A DNA stretch of 43,604 nucleotides, taken from the IMG/VR virus record IMGVR_UViG_3300044675_004081, positions 1 to 43,604 of that record, one strand, 5' to 3'. This DNA is from a virus. This document shows positions 31,701-37,297 of the stretch, in pieces; within the stretch, counting starts at the first letter, position 1; each line of letters starts with the position of its first letter. The position numbers and the translations under genes are program-made. The notes under the pieces are model-generated. The model worked only from the letters and a program-made list of their open reading frames with translations. It did no database searches and was not told where the DNA came from.

Positions 31701-33076
31701 GGCACATCATCTAGACTACTAGCAAGTGCTGGATTGGTTGGTATATTAACAGGATTACCTTGACCTAATATCCATCTTGGTTGATTAGTTCCAGTTACTA
31801 CAATCTTTGGATCTGCAGTTTCAAATCCAGGTGTAGAAATTTGTATTTCATCGCCAACAGATGAGTATGGTTGTGTATCTGTTGGAATTAAATTATAAAC
31901 AATACCTAAACTAATTAGTTTTACACCAGATCCACTGAGAACTACTGGTTTATAGACAAAAGCATCTTTACTATGTAAAACTGGTGTTGATCCTCTGCTT
32001 TCAATTATAAATTGAGTAGCATTTTTATCAGAGAACTTAATGATCTCATCATCAATTAAAATTTCCCCAGATTGATCCCAACCAAGAGTTGAGAAAACAC
32101 TAACTCTTTTTGTTGATCCACTGGATGCTAATAGGTCTTTTTCTAATCTAGTCTTTGTCGATACAGAGAATAAACCGTTGACTGTCTCTGGAGCAAGAAC
32201 AATATTCCATATTTGCTCATTATCAACTGTGCCATCAGCAAATACATTATCAACTGTAGCAGAAGCATATCCATACTCGTCTGTTGGAGACTGTACAATG
32301 GTCTTTCCTATTAAAGTCTTTGGATTTCCAGATACAACTTTAACTTTTAGAGCATAAATGTTGATCCAATCAGATTCAGAAGACTTATATGTAAAATCTC
32401 TTGGCTTATAAACAGATGGTTTATCTTCAATATCTTGAGTAACAATTGTATTGAAGATAAACTTGATTGAACTATCTGTTCCCTTTGCCTTATAAAATTT
32501 CTGAATATTTTTAATCAGAGTTCTTTTGTCTACTTCCCCTCTTAAGTATTTTTCGGGAAATGACGCTAGATATTGCGATTCGAAATTTTTAACAATAGCA
32601 TATAAAAATAAATTGCTAACGTTAAGAACAAGATCTCCAGAAGAATGCGATTCAGCACTAGTAGTAGTAAATGCTGATTTTTCGTATAGATCTCCAAGTG
32701 AAATATTTCCACTTACTCCTCGGAAGCATTCTGAGATTACATTACCAGTTCTTTCTGCATAAAAAATAATCTCATTACCAATTTTAAGATAACCATTTTT
32801 TTCTGGAAATCCAGAAGCATCCTCTAATGTTATAGAAGTTGCCGAATTATTAATAGATGATACTAGAATTGTATTCTGCTTAAGTAGTGACTTCTCGTAA
32901 TAATCAATATCTAGATATTTCTGTATATTACTGATGATATCAAGTGGCCCTCCTTGAACCTCTTGAGATTCATAGTATTTCTCTACAAACTTACCAAAAA
33001 GTTCATATTCCGAAGAAATGAACTCTGGAAGTTGTGACTCAATAAGAGTAGAAATTCTTTTGGTCTTGACTGCCAT
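22715..33076 (-). CDS. gp7: gp7-like baseplate wedge protein, hugely enlarged, with YHYH domain (3453 aa)
   Basis: Residues ~10-285 resemble the C-terminal third of T4 gp7. KGTDSSIKFIFNTIV matches KGIEASYKFLFKVLY, and KTLIGKTIVQS matches EDLVGQTIYTA about 45 residues on. A further gp7-like stretch (SYVIESKTPIEKWRDLIK, then HPAGFKLFG) lies near residues 1800-1840, where T4 has SYYVMKIKS and HPVGFGFIA. Between them are a YHYH-type domain (residues ~724-867: HSPIIGFAYDGNPIYGPFG, then CVTPDYPQGTYAYFLT) and glycine-rich repeats. After residue 1900 come helical modules (RDIGYILDA, KRDLGYLIDA, each followed by FGGN) and long beta-rich stretches. T4 gp7 is 1032 residues. The place between gp6 and gp8 is exactly that of gp7. 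The call rests on order and short motifs, so it is probable, not certain. Confidence 0.65.
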   Translation of the reverse strand: MAVKTKRISTLIESQLPEFISSEYELFGKFVEKYYESQEVQGGPLDIISNIQKYLDIDYYEKSLLKQNTILVSSINNSATSITLEDASGFPEKNGYLKIGNEIIFYAERTGNVISECFRGVSGNISLGDLYEKSAFTTTSAESHSSGDLVLNVSNLFLYAIVKNFESQYLASFPEKYLRGEVDKRTLIKNIQKFYKAKGTDSSIKFIFNTIVTQDIEDKPSVYKPRDFTYKSSESDWINIYALKVKVVSGNPKTLIGKTIVQSPTDEYGYASATVDNVFADGTVDNEQIWNIVLAPETVNGLFSVSTKTRLEKDLLASSGSTKRVSVFSTLGWDQSGEILIDDEIIKFSDKNATQFIIESRGSTPVLHSKDAFVYKPVVLSGSGVKLISLGIVYNLIPTDTQPYSSVGDEIQISTPGFETADPKIVVTGTNQPRWILGQGNPVNIPTNPALASSLDDVPTDVSAIFEDDQYYYIASSSYPSYKILDGSTVDQQLLDQKQLRILRKFPTRTTEVYKTPKRDVGVLVNGTPIFSFRDEESIRFGILEEIKVDTQGTGYDKPPFVLLDGVPNQARAVLSGQVVEKIIVDTNTVFPRTPEVTVTSGRDAVVRAVVTKGKVTSLIIDNPGEYYSSPPIIRIRDNAGRGRFADYTAVVNTDGKITDFVQNAEGNFYNQSTVIVDVIPVGRGASGIPYLKEWNKNRFAKYSTRLDTEYGYIFENYNSVLKYGYGHVANPKALRVALNDNINIAGAEPSTKTHSPIIGFAYDGNPIYGPFGHQDALNSQSPIVRMTSSYSLNNNRSQGPSLTIYPIGSFVNDYRYIHKSGSLDQNNGRFCVTPDYPQGTYAYFLTIDSNQVPQFPYFVGENFYSLPVDSNYNSNINQADIPKKSKRLFIPGMPRNGDGVIAQIAEVKSGTVDSISILNSSDNFSVNSKVYFDNSGTEGKEAATVVSFVKGKPVNYLYSKENKVVQLTTVQTAYLFANDTLSQPASGAYGEIVGTVANDNLIVLKNVIGTFNGTGTFSAAIKTFSILIDQNSSYTEGAILSLTDGINLPVATAQVLEGTSSQNIVKIKVLTGTWSVDDNYFIQSSDLFNTSGSRIVTLTSLSDGLVPFDVNQSVALVETTVDHGLGIGDEVKVDILPNDVTKTKTYYLRKRLYQTVKLKAPSYQSSINYTGVGRFEILNGGAFYTPGTYTNVSLTGGSGSEAKATIVVSSSGVVSSVTLQDGGSGYRKADYLSVSDEALSRSNTATSGSSRLTLYVDHAGFAIGSTKLIVDSTIGISVGDLLGVGKEVVQVSSILNNTITVLRAKDGTVEGDHFNGEIVYLYKPKYNFTNNFQLSPSSLSGRIKNYNPETQEVIITFDYATQKTNAEKVELTTSFFDSSVPQRLVAIDSIEDVSYKFEFSADNVNFVSNPNIDLQEYYNYKFDTSHSSLTGTYFDISPSKNFNIITEEKISSVILPGNPGSFTYVKFGFGSALSENNYSTKKGTQFSNFYYFDKNSIVDSEGKYFKIITDPLQGTKKVTYVTPNRFVYQLNSTPLWDGSGVITYTTSGEFAIGQIDQIKMINLGLNYKKVPVIIGCDPTRNYRAKATVLYDTSTNTITDVRVDDTGSNYINPRIIITKGDGVDASFNIIVRDGKIFSIVVDNPGKGYTFAPEISIIEGSVVAYAESTSIGVPQSVRILQNGASFHLDKTISSSFTSKYIFGLSSIVGNYQRGEIVVQKINNVEVARAVVSEWRSGSNLLKVEKITGIFRRGYPVQSILTNASGLIKSVFVSSFQDEIASFYDNLGYYSSDRGKIGVSNQKILDSHFYQDYSYVIESKTPIEKWRDLIKSTTHPAGFKLFGQVDVESTAQSEMPGQSHNTNSHFSIIQLWDPNKNKITVENTKRTITQIVQKVENQRIRRGIGSAAPSEFNFSEYRAFEIKLSAPFDGYYDTDGILQGTTIFQLRNSNTNAPFTPLSATNLIITLDGILQEPGVAYTVQNDTIVFSKPPLGAGLERTGNNLTDLTSYRGVTFYGKYFAFKDNQYNNRYLKKIRNIFQRSGRWLDAANQIDRNRTFIIEEAVGYGKNKYPTLDWSTKLDDYQRDIGYILDAYQHDIRFGGNIKTVDYIGIFRNNSDYDYITKNKTKSLDIFEYATRLASLAIRNWDIVEENVSYTQGSTTVTVSNTDKLVVGMYVSSGNAFSQNTRITSINNSTQITVSNAALINSVSISGSPYNATFYLNGINNGTYYDASNLILANKLYLQEEVSEYIYDNYSLPTTDKQKCKRDLGYLIDAVVYHLRFGGNEKIVEFARSYYEFYGYPYGEKLTRINRSQEETNAAIDAWETLGDLMILAMKNQLSSGAYTLITPVIDNTILSDPILPLCEEVTSSINTMIDIVKDIISDGAGIVQITPINLNKSGYWTNTLTYSNYNIINDPLLLAQECDNVISSVDSLYANVKDILDKKTVQRSLPDYIDGSNKVFELYWEDGTEVITDEDEDLFLTINAVLQRPKYNQEYPRFDSYYIDRTVIPNLLVFDVAPIWDQDFSAKSIGEATAVEKVVGIGVGNYKRLTIDYNLVNDVKSGPFLILDVEDYTVQNIEEPDFMYVFLDGVLQRQGYSYTVSGPNITFNVPILKEMKIDIRYLYGRDIGQVLNIFDFNPDTFYARSKVNLTVTSGLEDFIKYYWMGDKIGTPIHAYQEGTNGRCEVIGEISNILSNGNSLSFDVFGNNYAIDVSKPVFFAVRGFYNINTQLTISNATVAKETDESGRLILSDLNQIWSGTIIGKSYRLPFIGLSNSDKIRIDGQDSFREIKKLPGTTTSKEHRNYQQLSNSLFGSVDIETYNGITRGEGLSVVCTIQNGKVVALTWNQRSYDPITQPTAYQYYNPPILQFIPQDGNGGGARANVLVSKGQVISVDLIDGGSGYTQAPKIVVARGYDVLNTRDIGVSLINISMSPYVENAGLNIISTINVLGNQVASVFSVTSVVLESPINTDRVITAQIQLLENTGSNLSRKHIEFFGRVSPNRDEIEVIDIFYNKTQVINQISGRVADIVSTSVLTTNRQITTSFENLIPNDALTNVNYYATGAYLDVDLAITDNIVYVSDTSKFKSNGYLLIGDEIVRYYRKLNDRFLKVQRGQSNTTAKLWLAGTFLRQIPDPISTVFGGVSIIESQSQIVSIQGGIGTVNLSQRTTQTQNVIPSPTIISTSNFIEIGILPVVSLTSTSNLTANTFIVFDINIISSVQSSYYGLQHSSIVQSIQSELDISKGSLEFLLIPPPSGVVDGYVESIFISDPLQTRLNGFIDLVNTNDQYSVTLRNGTSVVIRNSVFGVDTQYIGDYTPTNAGHRISHFSGIFDDGSSGVSGLTINEIDTYYPSLTLQDFTDRANSSYTISGEYFNLLPPSIQNPVTLSQSSGSIGSTISVQKTTYFKSSGYILTGNGGVIQYTGKTSTSFTGCSVVRGSNTLSVGTEIIPFQLT

Positions 33077-33080
33077 CTAC

Positions 33081-34877
33081 TTACTCTTTGTATGCACTAA
33101 AGGATGAATTAGCAATATCAACATCAAGATAAACCTCTCGGAATGCCTGGATATCATTAGATAATGGTTTTACTCTAACTGATATTCTGTTGTCAAAGAA
33201 GCTTCCTTTTATGATCGTTAAATCATACATTTTTAATTCGCCTTTAGCATAATCAATATCGCCAACTTCCTTGTCTAGGACAACTTTCTCACCAGTTATA
33301 GCATCTAGTGTATATAGGACAATTTTGCCACCCCTATCCTCAAGATAGACATCAAAGTTTGGATACTCGGTAACTCTAAATCCAGTCGTAGAAAGGACTG
33401 GAGCATCACAATCTATGTCAAAAGAATTCTGAAAACATATCTCATAATAGAAGGTGGAATTTAGTTGAGGATAAAAATCCTTCCTCATAGTAACAGTAGT
33501 AATGTTGGAATTGATGGATTTATCTGCCTCATCAATAACACCAATTGCTTTACTGTATCTAAACTTACCATTAAACTTTTCTAGATCGGAAACATCGATA
33601 TAATTTTGCAGTGCAGTTATAACTTTATCTCTAATTTGTGCAGTAGTATCGGAAGTCATTGAAGAATTGTAGTAAATCTTACTTGTCAATTCAACAAATA
33701 GAATTGATGGATCTACAATCACTGGTTCTACTGAAGCAACAATAAAATTCTTTAATTGCTTGATTATTTCTTTCTTTGTGAATGAAGTTATATACGATGC
33801 ATCATTTGGTTTTAAAGCAATAAAGACTTTTCCATATTGTGGTGGAACTTGATCTTCTCCACCAAAAATGATCACATCACTCGTTGCTGGATAAATGTTA
33901 CGAACAATAGCAGTATAGTCATCGGCAGTTACAGCACGATTTTGTGTCCCGTATGACTTTGGTGCATTGAACTTAATTTTCTTAGTAGATTCGATTGCCT
34001 CTCCACCAGAAGCAGGAACAGTCGAATTTACTGTAATTGAAAGAGGACCAGCAGTAGATCCATCCTGATTTTCTAGAACACCAGAAAATACAAATGTCTT
34101 AACACCGTTCGATGCTGGACCTGATGTTACAATATACGAAGCTTCAATCACTGCTCCATTTTCTAATTTCTTTCCTAGTACTCCATCACCAAAGATGAGT
34201 TCGTATCTTTCATCTTCGATCTCATTTAAGAAAAATACCTTGGAAGTTCCATCTACACCAAGAATATTATCTGAAACTAAGTATTGCTCTGAAAATCCAC
34301 TACCAGTTGGGAATACTTTTACTTGAATTGTATTTGTGTCAATATTCGCATTATCAAGAATAAATCTCTGCGATTGTTGTGAACTATTTACTGTAAACGT
34401 GTTAAGAAGTTGATTTCCTTCTCTAATTGGCACATTAGTAAATGTTGCAGTCTGATTTGCAACTTGTGCCTTCGCATCGTCTAAAACAACATACTGATAT
34501 AACACATTATCGTAAGAAGCAACAAATCCTGTGCCCTTCTTTAAAATGATCTGAGTATCTGTTGTTGTATTTGTATAATTTACAGAAAAAGAAATATACG
34601 CCGTTGGAGACGTTATACTTTTTGGTCTGTACCCTAATTGCTTCGCAATCGCCACTACGTTGTCCCTCAAGGTGGCAGAATCAATGAATAGTTCATTGAC
34701 TACCATATTGGTGTTAAACGCCGTGTAGTAGGTGTTATAGGCGAGTACGTCAATTAGGTTCGATAATGCCGAACCCTCAAAATCATAATCAGTAAATTCA
34801 GATTGAGCTCTGAGATATTCTTTCAGAGCAACTTTAATATCATTAAAGTCTAAATTGGCAAGTTGAGTGTAAGGCAT
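33081..34877 (-). CDS. gp6: Baseplate wedge protein gp6 (baseplate J-like)
   Basis: The protein is 598 residues, against 660 for T4 gp6. The N-terminal helical part (DYDFEGSALSNLIDVLAYNT, then NELFIDSATLRDNVVAIAKQ and LGYRPKS) is characteristic of gp6 and the baseplate J family. The central motif (AVTADDYTAIVRNIYP, residues ~313-330) is the conserved J-type core. gp6 dimers form the inner ring that joins neighbouring wedges. The start codon shares one base with the gp25 stop (TAATG), so the two are coupled. The next gene starts 4 bases after its stop. Confidence 0.92.
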   Translation of the reverse strand: MPYTQLANLDFNDIKVALKEYLRAQSEFTDYDFEGSALSNLIDVLAYNTYYTAFNTNMVVNELFIDSATLRDNVVAIAKQLGYRPKSITSPTAYISFSVNYTNTTTDTQIILKKGTGFVASYDNVLYQYVVLDDAKAQVANQTATFTNVPIREGNQLLNTFTVNSSQQSQRFILDNANIDTNTIQVKVFPTGSGFSEQYLVSDNILGVDGTSKVFFLNEIEDERYELIFGDGVLGKKLENGAVIEASYIVTSGPASNGVKTFVFSGVLENQDGSTAGPLSITVNSTVPASGGEAIESTKKIKFNAPKSYGTQNRAVTADDYTAIVRNIYPATSDVIIFGGEDQVPPQYGKVFIALKPNDASYITSFTKKEIIKQLKNFIVASVEPVIVDPSILFVELTSKIYYNSSMTSDTTAQIRDKVITALQNYIDVSDLEKFNGKFRYSKAIGVIDEADKSINSNITTVTMRKDFYPQLNSTFYYEICFQNSFDIDCDAPVLSTTGFRVTEYPNFDVYLEDRGGKIVLYTLDAITGEKVVLDKEVGDIDYAKGELKMYDLTIIKGSFFDNRISVRVKPLSNDIQAFREVYLDVDIANSSFSAYKE

Positions 34878-35269
34878 TATCGAGTACGCTCTAGAAAGAA
34901 TTCGACTGCTACAGGTGTGTCTTCTCTTCCACGAATTTCATAGGTAATCTCAATTGAATACCCATTATTGTCAAAATCTGGCATACAAATAATTTTTCTG
35001 ACAACAATTCTTGGTTCGTAACGTTCTAGAACGTCAGCAACCTCTGCTCGGATAAGACCAGCAGTACCATAATCTAAAGGTTCAAATAAACTACGGTATA
35101 TACCAGAACCCAAATTTGGTTGAAATAATCTCTCACCCTTACTAGTAAGAAGCAGATTAACAATAGACTGCGATATCGCAGCCTTATCCTTCACTGTGAC
35201 AAGATCATCAGTGACTGGATGCTTCTTAAAAGTAACGCTCAAATCTTTGAACGTCTGAAATTCGGGCAT
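34877..35269 (-). CDS. gp25: Baseplate wedge protein gp25 (GPW/gp25 family)
   Basis: The 130 residues match the gp25 family in length and motif: LLTSKGERLFQPNLGSGIYR (residues 41-60), then LFEPLD and a C-terminal YEPRI. gp25 sits in the wedge core and binds gp6 and the sheath-initiating end of gp53. The older name 'acidic lysozyme' is not supported by a visible catalytic motif here. A late promoter motif lies 22-30 bases upstream, and a small perfect hairpin (ACAGC/GCTGT) lies in the leader. There is no clear SD sequence. Confidence 0.93.
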   Translation of the reverse strand: MPEFQTFKDLSVTFKKHPVTDDLVTVKDKAAISQSIVNLLLTSKGERLFQPNLGSGIYRSLFEPLDYGTAGLIRAEVADVLERYEPRIVVRKIICMPDFDNNGYSIEITYEIRGREDTPVAVEFFLERTR

Positions 35270-35274
35270 TTAGA

Positions 35275-35287
35275 CACAGCAAGGCTG
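35275..35287 (-). repeat. Short hairpin in the gp25 leader
   Basis: On the transcript, ACAGC and GCTGT flank the 3-base loop CTT, a perfect 5-bp stem, 6 bases before the gp25 ATG. No SD sequence is visible beside it. It may shape ribosome access, but the stem is short enough to arise by chance. Confidence 0.35.
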
Positions 35288-35291
35288 TTAC

Positions 35292-35299
35292 TATTTATT
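35292..35299 (-). promoter_or_regulatory. Late promoter motif before gp25
   Basis: AATAAATA on the minus strand matches the T4-type late consensus NATAAATA. It ends 22 bases before the gp25 ATG, so the leader would be only about 10-17 bases, and it overlaps the end of the upstream 68-residue gene. Confidence 0.55.
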
Positions 35300-35505
35300 C
35301 ACTCGTGCCAGCGTTCTACGAAATCATCGAAACCGCCAGAACCACCACAAGGACGCTCATAACGATCCTCGGGAATTGAATAAAGTTCTTCTTTCTTCTT
35401 CATTTTTTTATGTGCCTTCAGATATTTTTCACTATCTGTCTCTGTAATTAGAGTCATACCTTCATCAATAAATTCTTTACTTTTATCGACTGGATATAGT
35501 CCCAT
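35299..35505 (-). CDS. Unknown charged protein (68 aa)
   Basis: It starts MGLYPVDKSKEFIDEGM, has a lysine-rich middle (KAHKKMKKKEELY) and a glycine-rich patch (RPCGGSGGFDDF) near the end. A good SD sequence (AAGGAG) lies 7 bases before the ATG, which supports the start. It lies between the basic 50-residue gene and gp25 in the baseplate run. I do not recognise a family, and no membrane segment is present. Confidence 0.75.
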   Translation of the reverse strand: MGLYPVDKSKEFIDEGMTLITETDSEKYLKAHKKMKKKEELYSIPEDRYERPCGGSGGFDDFVERWHE

Positions 35506-35596
35506 TGTTTTGCTCCTTAAAAGATCTAATATTAGAACTTTTTTCGGGGTTGCTATCCCGTTCGGAGATGTCGGCGCTCATAACTATTTAATGTCT

Positions 35597-35749
35597 TCAA
35601 CCCTTGCCCTGACCACGATAACGCTTCTTACGACCATTACGTGAACTTGCACCTAGGTGAGTGTTCTGTGAACGCCCTTGACGGGTCTTTTTCGGTGATC
35701 CCTCGGTGTAACCAGTCTTTACTAGACCAACTTTCGATTTTGCTGCCAT
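35597..35749 (-). CDS. Small, very basic protein (50 aa)
   Basis: The frame encodes MAAKSKVGLVKTGYTEGSPK followed by an Arg/Lys/Gly-rich tail (RNGRKKRYRGQGKG). The ATG follows directly on the TAA of the upstream gene (TAAATGG), so the two are translationally coupled. The charge suggests nucleic-acid binding or packing inside the virion, but the role is unknown. I recall similar small basic proteins near the baseplate genes of cyanophages, without certainty. Confidence 0.7.
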   Translation of the reverse strand: MAAKSKVGLVKTGYTEGSPKKTRQGRSQNTHLGASSRNGRKKRYRGQGKG

Positions 35750-36139
35750 TTATGAATTCTCCAATGCTTTTTGTGTACCAATCTGTATTGTAGGATAACT
35801 GTACGGTCCTGTCAAGGGCCTTGGTGTTGTTGCCCCAGTCAGTAAATCTGCCTCATCACCAGTTACTGCGAAGAGTTGACCATTAATTAACACACTATCG
35901 TTAATCACTGGTTCAATTCTTCGTATTCCTGGTTGACATGGCAGAGGAATGGCGGGATTAATCTTAACGCCATCCACAGATGCTGGTAAATTTAATGAAT
36001 TATATAGTTTTACCTCTTCTCCCTCCATCTTCACGTTGGGAGAAACATATGGCGTTCCTCCTAGCTTCTTTTCTGGATACAGACAATTTCCATCTGTACT
36101 GGGCGTGTCGATTGTTTCTGGTCCTACGATGTTTGGCAT
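35750..36139 (-). CDS. Possible PAAR-like spike-tip protein (129 aa)
   Basis: It starts MPNIVGPETIDTPSTDGN. The C-terminal half (DSVLINGQLFAVTGDEADLL, then TGPYSYPTIQIGT) resembles the way PAAR-type spike-tip proteins present an 'intrinsic name, value, GD' pattern. In T4 the PAAR protein gp5.4 caps the gp5 spike, and a location upstream of gp25 and gp6 fits. The regular PAAR repeats and metal-binding His residues are not obvious, so the function is tentative. The start shares one base with the upstream stop (TAATG). Confidence 0.6.
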   Translation of the reverse strand: MPNIVGPETIDTPSTDGNCLYPEKKLGGTPYVSPNVKMEGEEVKLYNSLNLPASVDGVKINPAIPLPCQPGIRRIEPVINDSVLINGQLFAVTGDEADLLTGATTPRPLTGPYSYPTIQIGTQKALENS

Positions 36140-36369
36140 TATACCGATCTTGCGACTTGCAACAAATCTTTTTTAATTCCTTCCACGTTATTATGTAGAT
36201 AATCTAGAGTGTTTGAGAGTGTTTCGTAATCACTCGCATTCGGACGACGATACATTAACGAAGGTCTCTCCAATCTCAATAGGCGTTCCTCCAGGCTCTG
36301 CAATCTCTCTGACAGCGTTAGGAGTACTTGATCCAATTTCTGCTGTTGCTCTTGTAACTCTTCCATCAT
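36139..36369 (-). CDS. Coiled-coil protein starting inside another gene (76 aa)
   Basis: I chose the ATG at 36369 because GAGGAG lies 6 bases upstream; the open frame reaches further back to 36432. The first 40 residues (MMEELQEQQQKLDQVLLTLS, then ERLQSLEERLLRLERP) show regular Leu heptads typical of a coiled coil. The rest is hydrophilic. The first ~140 bases overlap a second gene in a different frame. The stop overlaps the start of the PAAR-like gene by one base. The role is unknown; the context suggests a baseplate-related protein. Confidence 0.65.
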   Translation of the reverse strand: MMEELQEQQQKLDQVLLTLSERLQSLEERLLRLERPSLMYRRPNASDYETLSNTLDYLHNNVEGIKKDLLQVARSV

Positions 36370-36478
36370 TCTGATCTCCTCGTAGGAATGCTTCCGCCGC
36401 ACGACTTTCGAAGGCGTCACAGAAGTCATCAAAGTTATCTAGTATATTATTGAAACTATCGAAATCGGGTTTTTCCAT
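36230..36478 (-). CDS. Unknown acidic protein, overlapped out of frame (82 aa)
   Basis: The ATG at 36478 gives MEKPDFDSFNNILDNFDDFC, an acidic, Phe-rich helix, then AFESRAAEAFLRGDQND and a less regular tail. A TTG at 36520 in the same frame would add 14 residues, but ATG is preferred. It is the first gene after the late promoter motif at 36538-36545. From about residue 37 on it shares DNA with the coiled-coil gene in another frame, so either its tail or a frameshift between the two frames needs explaining. No family is recognised. Confidence 0.55.
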   Translation of the reverse strand: MEKPDFDSFNNILDNFDDFCDAFESRAAEAFLRGDQNDGRVTRATAEIGSSTPNAVREIAEPGGTPIEIGETFVNVSSSECE

Positions 36479-36537
36479 GATTTTTTCTGGGGGAAATTTT
36501 TTTCTTTCAGAGGTTTTCAAAAAACCATTTTCAAAAA

Positions 36538-36545
36538 TATTTATC
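36538..36545 (-). promoter_or_regulatory. Late promoter motif opening the baseplate operon
   Basis: GATAAATA on the minus strand matches the T4-type late consensus. It lies about 60 bases upstream of the first ATG of the structural run and downstream of a GC-rich hairpin that closes the small-gene array. This marks the boundary between the two regions. Confidence 0.65.
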
Positions 36546-36596
36546 GCTCGTCTGGATACTTTTGTAGGTTAGGGGAGGTGCGATATGGGACCCGCT

Positions 36597-36605
36597 CGGC
36601 CGCCC
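36597..36605 (+). repeat. Direct repeat copy 1 flanking the GC-rich segment
   Basis: CGGCCGCCC occurs here and again at 39332-39340, in the same orientation. The two copies bracket the GC-rich stretch of small genes. Nine GC-only bases can recur by chance in GC-rich DNA, so this is suggestive only. Confidence 0.35.
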
Positions 36606-36619
36606 CGATATAACGAAGG

Positions 36620-36640
36620 GGGGGCATATTAACTGCCCCC
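36620..36640 (-). terminator. Strong GC hairpin after the HicA-like gene
   Basis: GGGGGCA and TGCCCCC form a perfect 7-bp stem with a 7-base loop, 6 bases after the HicA-like stop codon. A long U tract is missing, so it is only a terminator candidate. Its place at the end of the small-gene array, just before the late promoter, fits a terminator or an mRNA 3' end. Confidence 0.5.
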
Positions 36641-36646
36641 AGTGTC

Positions 36647-36820
36647 TCAAACTGCTGCCAAATCCTTGGCGATCTTGCGTCCTACGAACTCACGCACTTG
36701 ATAGGGAATTGTGATCTGCTTGCCTGCATCTTCGTGGCGATAGATGTAATGCTTGCTGCCGTTCCTTTGTAATACCCAACCATGCACCTTTGCGAGTTTG
36801 TGCAATTGTTTGCTGGTCAT
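36647..36820 (-). CDS. HicA-like small protein (57 aa)
   Basis: The frame encodes MTSKQLHKLAKVHGWVLQRN, then GSKHYIYRHEDAGKQITIPY and GRKIAKDLAAV. This order (helix, GW-x-L-x-R-x-GS-x-H, a beta strand, then an xIPY strand and a helix with GRKI) is the HicA/YcfA fold, an mRNA-binding dsRBD-like domain. His24 stands where the catalytic His of HicA lies. No HicB antitoxin is seen next to it. Phages often carry lone HicA-like proteins, whose roles are mostly unknown. A promoter-like TACACT box lies only 5 bases before the ATG, and no SD sequence is present. Confidence 0.65.
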   Translation of the reverse strand: MTSKQLHKLAKVHGWVLQRNGSKHYIYRHEDAGKQITIPYQVREFVGRKIAKDLAAV

Positions 36821-36825
36821 GAGTT

Positions 36826-36831
36826 AGTGTA
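36826..36831 (-). promoter_or_regulatory. Promoter-like box TACACT, 5 bases before the HicA-like ATG
   Basis: TACACTAAC belongs to the repeated box family of this array. With a usual start site 6-8 bases after a -10 hexamer, the message would begin at or within the start codon, that is, leaderless. Confidence 0.45.
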
Positions 36832-36859
36832 GAGAATGGGGACGTGGTAGGATGGGGGG

Positions 36860-37057
36860 TCACCCCTTGCCCTGGTAGTCTGTGTGGAGACCTGCCAGCT
36901 CTGCTGCGCTGAACCCATCGATGCCCCCTGCTGCCAGGGATGCGCCTAGGCGGTCTTGACGGTGGGAGTTCAGCTGGGGGCGACCCTTCACCACGTTGGT
37001 GCTGACCCACACGGTCTGGCGGGTCTGGAGGTCGGTTGCCATGCTGTAGAGTGCCAT
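36860..37057 (-). CDS. Unknown small protein (65 aa)
   Basis: It starts MALYSMATDLQTRQTVWVST; a second Met at residue 6 is an alternative start. A central part (GRPQLNSHRQDRLGASLAAG) is followed by FSAAELAGLHTDYQGKG. No known domain, membrane segment or metal motif is visible. It is one of the GC-rich array genes with its own TAGACTAAC box 24 bases upstream and no SD sequence. Confidence 0.6.
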   Translation of the reverse strand: MALYSMATDLQTRQTVWVSTNVVKGRPQLNSHRQDRLGASLAAGGIDGFSAAELAGLHTDYQGKG

Positions 37058-37081
37058 GCTCGGTTCGTTTGGTATGGGGTT

Positions 37082-37087
37082 AGTCTA
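37082..37087 (-). promoter_or_regulatory. Promoter-like box TAGACT before the 65-aa gene
   Basis: TAGACTAAC lies 24 bases from the ATG. The leader ends CCAAACGAACCGAGC, which shares the CAAACGA motif with other leaders of the array and has no SD sequence. Confidence 0.45.
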
Positions 37088-37100
37088 GACGGTCTGGGGG

Positions 37101-37277
37101 TCAGTCCCGATCGCTGATGTTCCACTCGCCCCACTGTCCCTCGGGTGCCTGGTAGGTCCCGTTAGCGACGGCATCACGGATCGCTTGACGGTGTGCCTCC
37201 TCACGGGCGAGGCGCTCAGTGTAGGATGCCATCACGGAGGCGATCAGTTCGTTGTGGGTCATCTTGGTTTTGTTCAT
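37101..37277 (-). CDS. Unknown helical protein (58 aa)
   Basis: The frame encodes MNKTKMTHNELIASVMASYT, ERLAREEAHRQAIRDAVANG, then TYQAPEGQWGEWNISDRD. A long charged helix is followed by a Trp-containing tail. No family is recognised. The TAGACT box is exactly 6 bases before the ATG, so the message could be leaderless. Confidence 0.6.
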   Translation of the reverse strand: MNKTKMTHNELIASVMASYTERLAREEAHRQAIRDAVANGTYQAPEGQWGEWNISDRD

Positions 37278-37283
37278 GCTGTT

Positions 37284-37289
37284 AGTCTA
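37284..37289 (-). promoter_or_regulatory. Promoter-like box TAGACT, 6 bases before the 58-aa gene
   Basis: CCCTGTAGACTAACAGC then ATG: the same string, base for base, precedes the next gene upstream (37492). A -10 at this spacing implies a leaderless transcript. Confidence 0.5.
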
Positions 37290-37297
37290 CAGGGCGC

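Noticed and set aside
35483-35581. Minus-strand 32-codon frame starting MSADISERDSNPEK
   Set aside because: It lies in the leader of the 68-residue gene, overlaps its start by 23 bases and has no SD sequence; the AAGGAG inside it serves the next gene.
1-36500. Many short plus-strand open frames across the structural genes
   Set aside because: They run antisense to intact giant genes, lack ribosome sites and show composition mirrored from the repeats.
36550-36615. Tiny plus-strand frame after an AGGGGAGG sequence (ATG near 36586)
   Set aside because: It would encode only 15 residues and runs into the GC hairpin; the purine-rich stretch alone is not enough.
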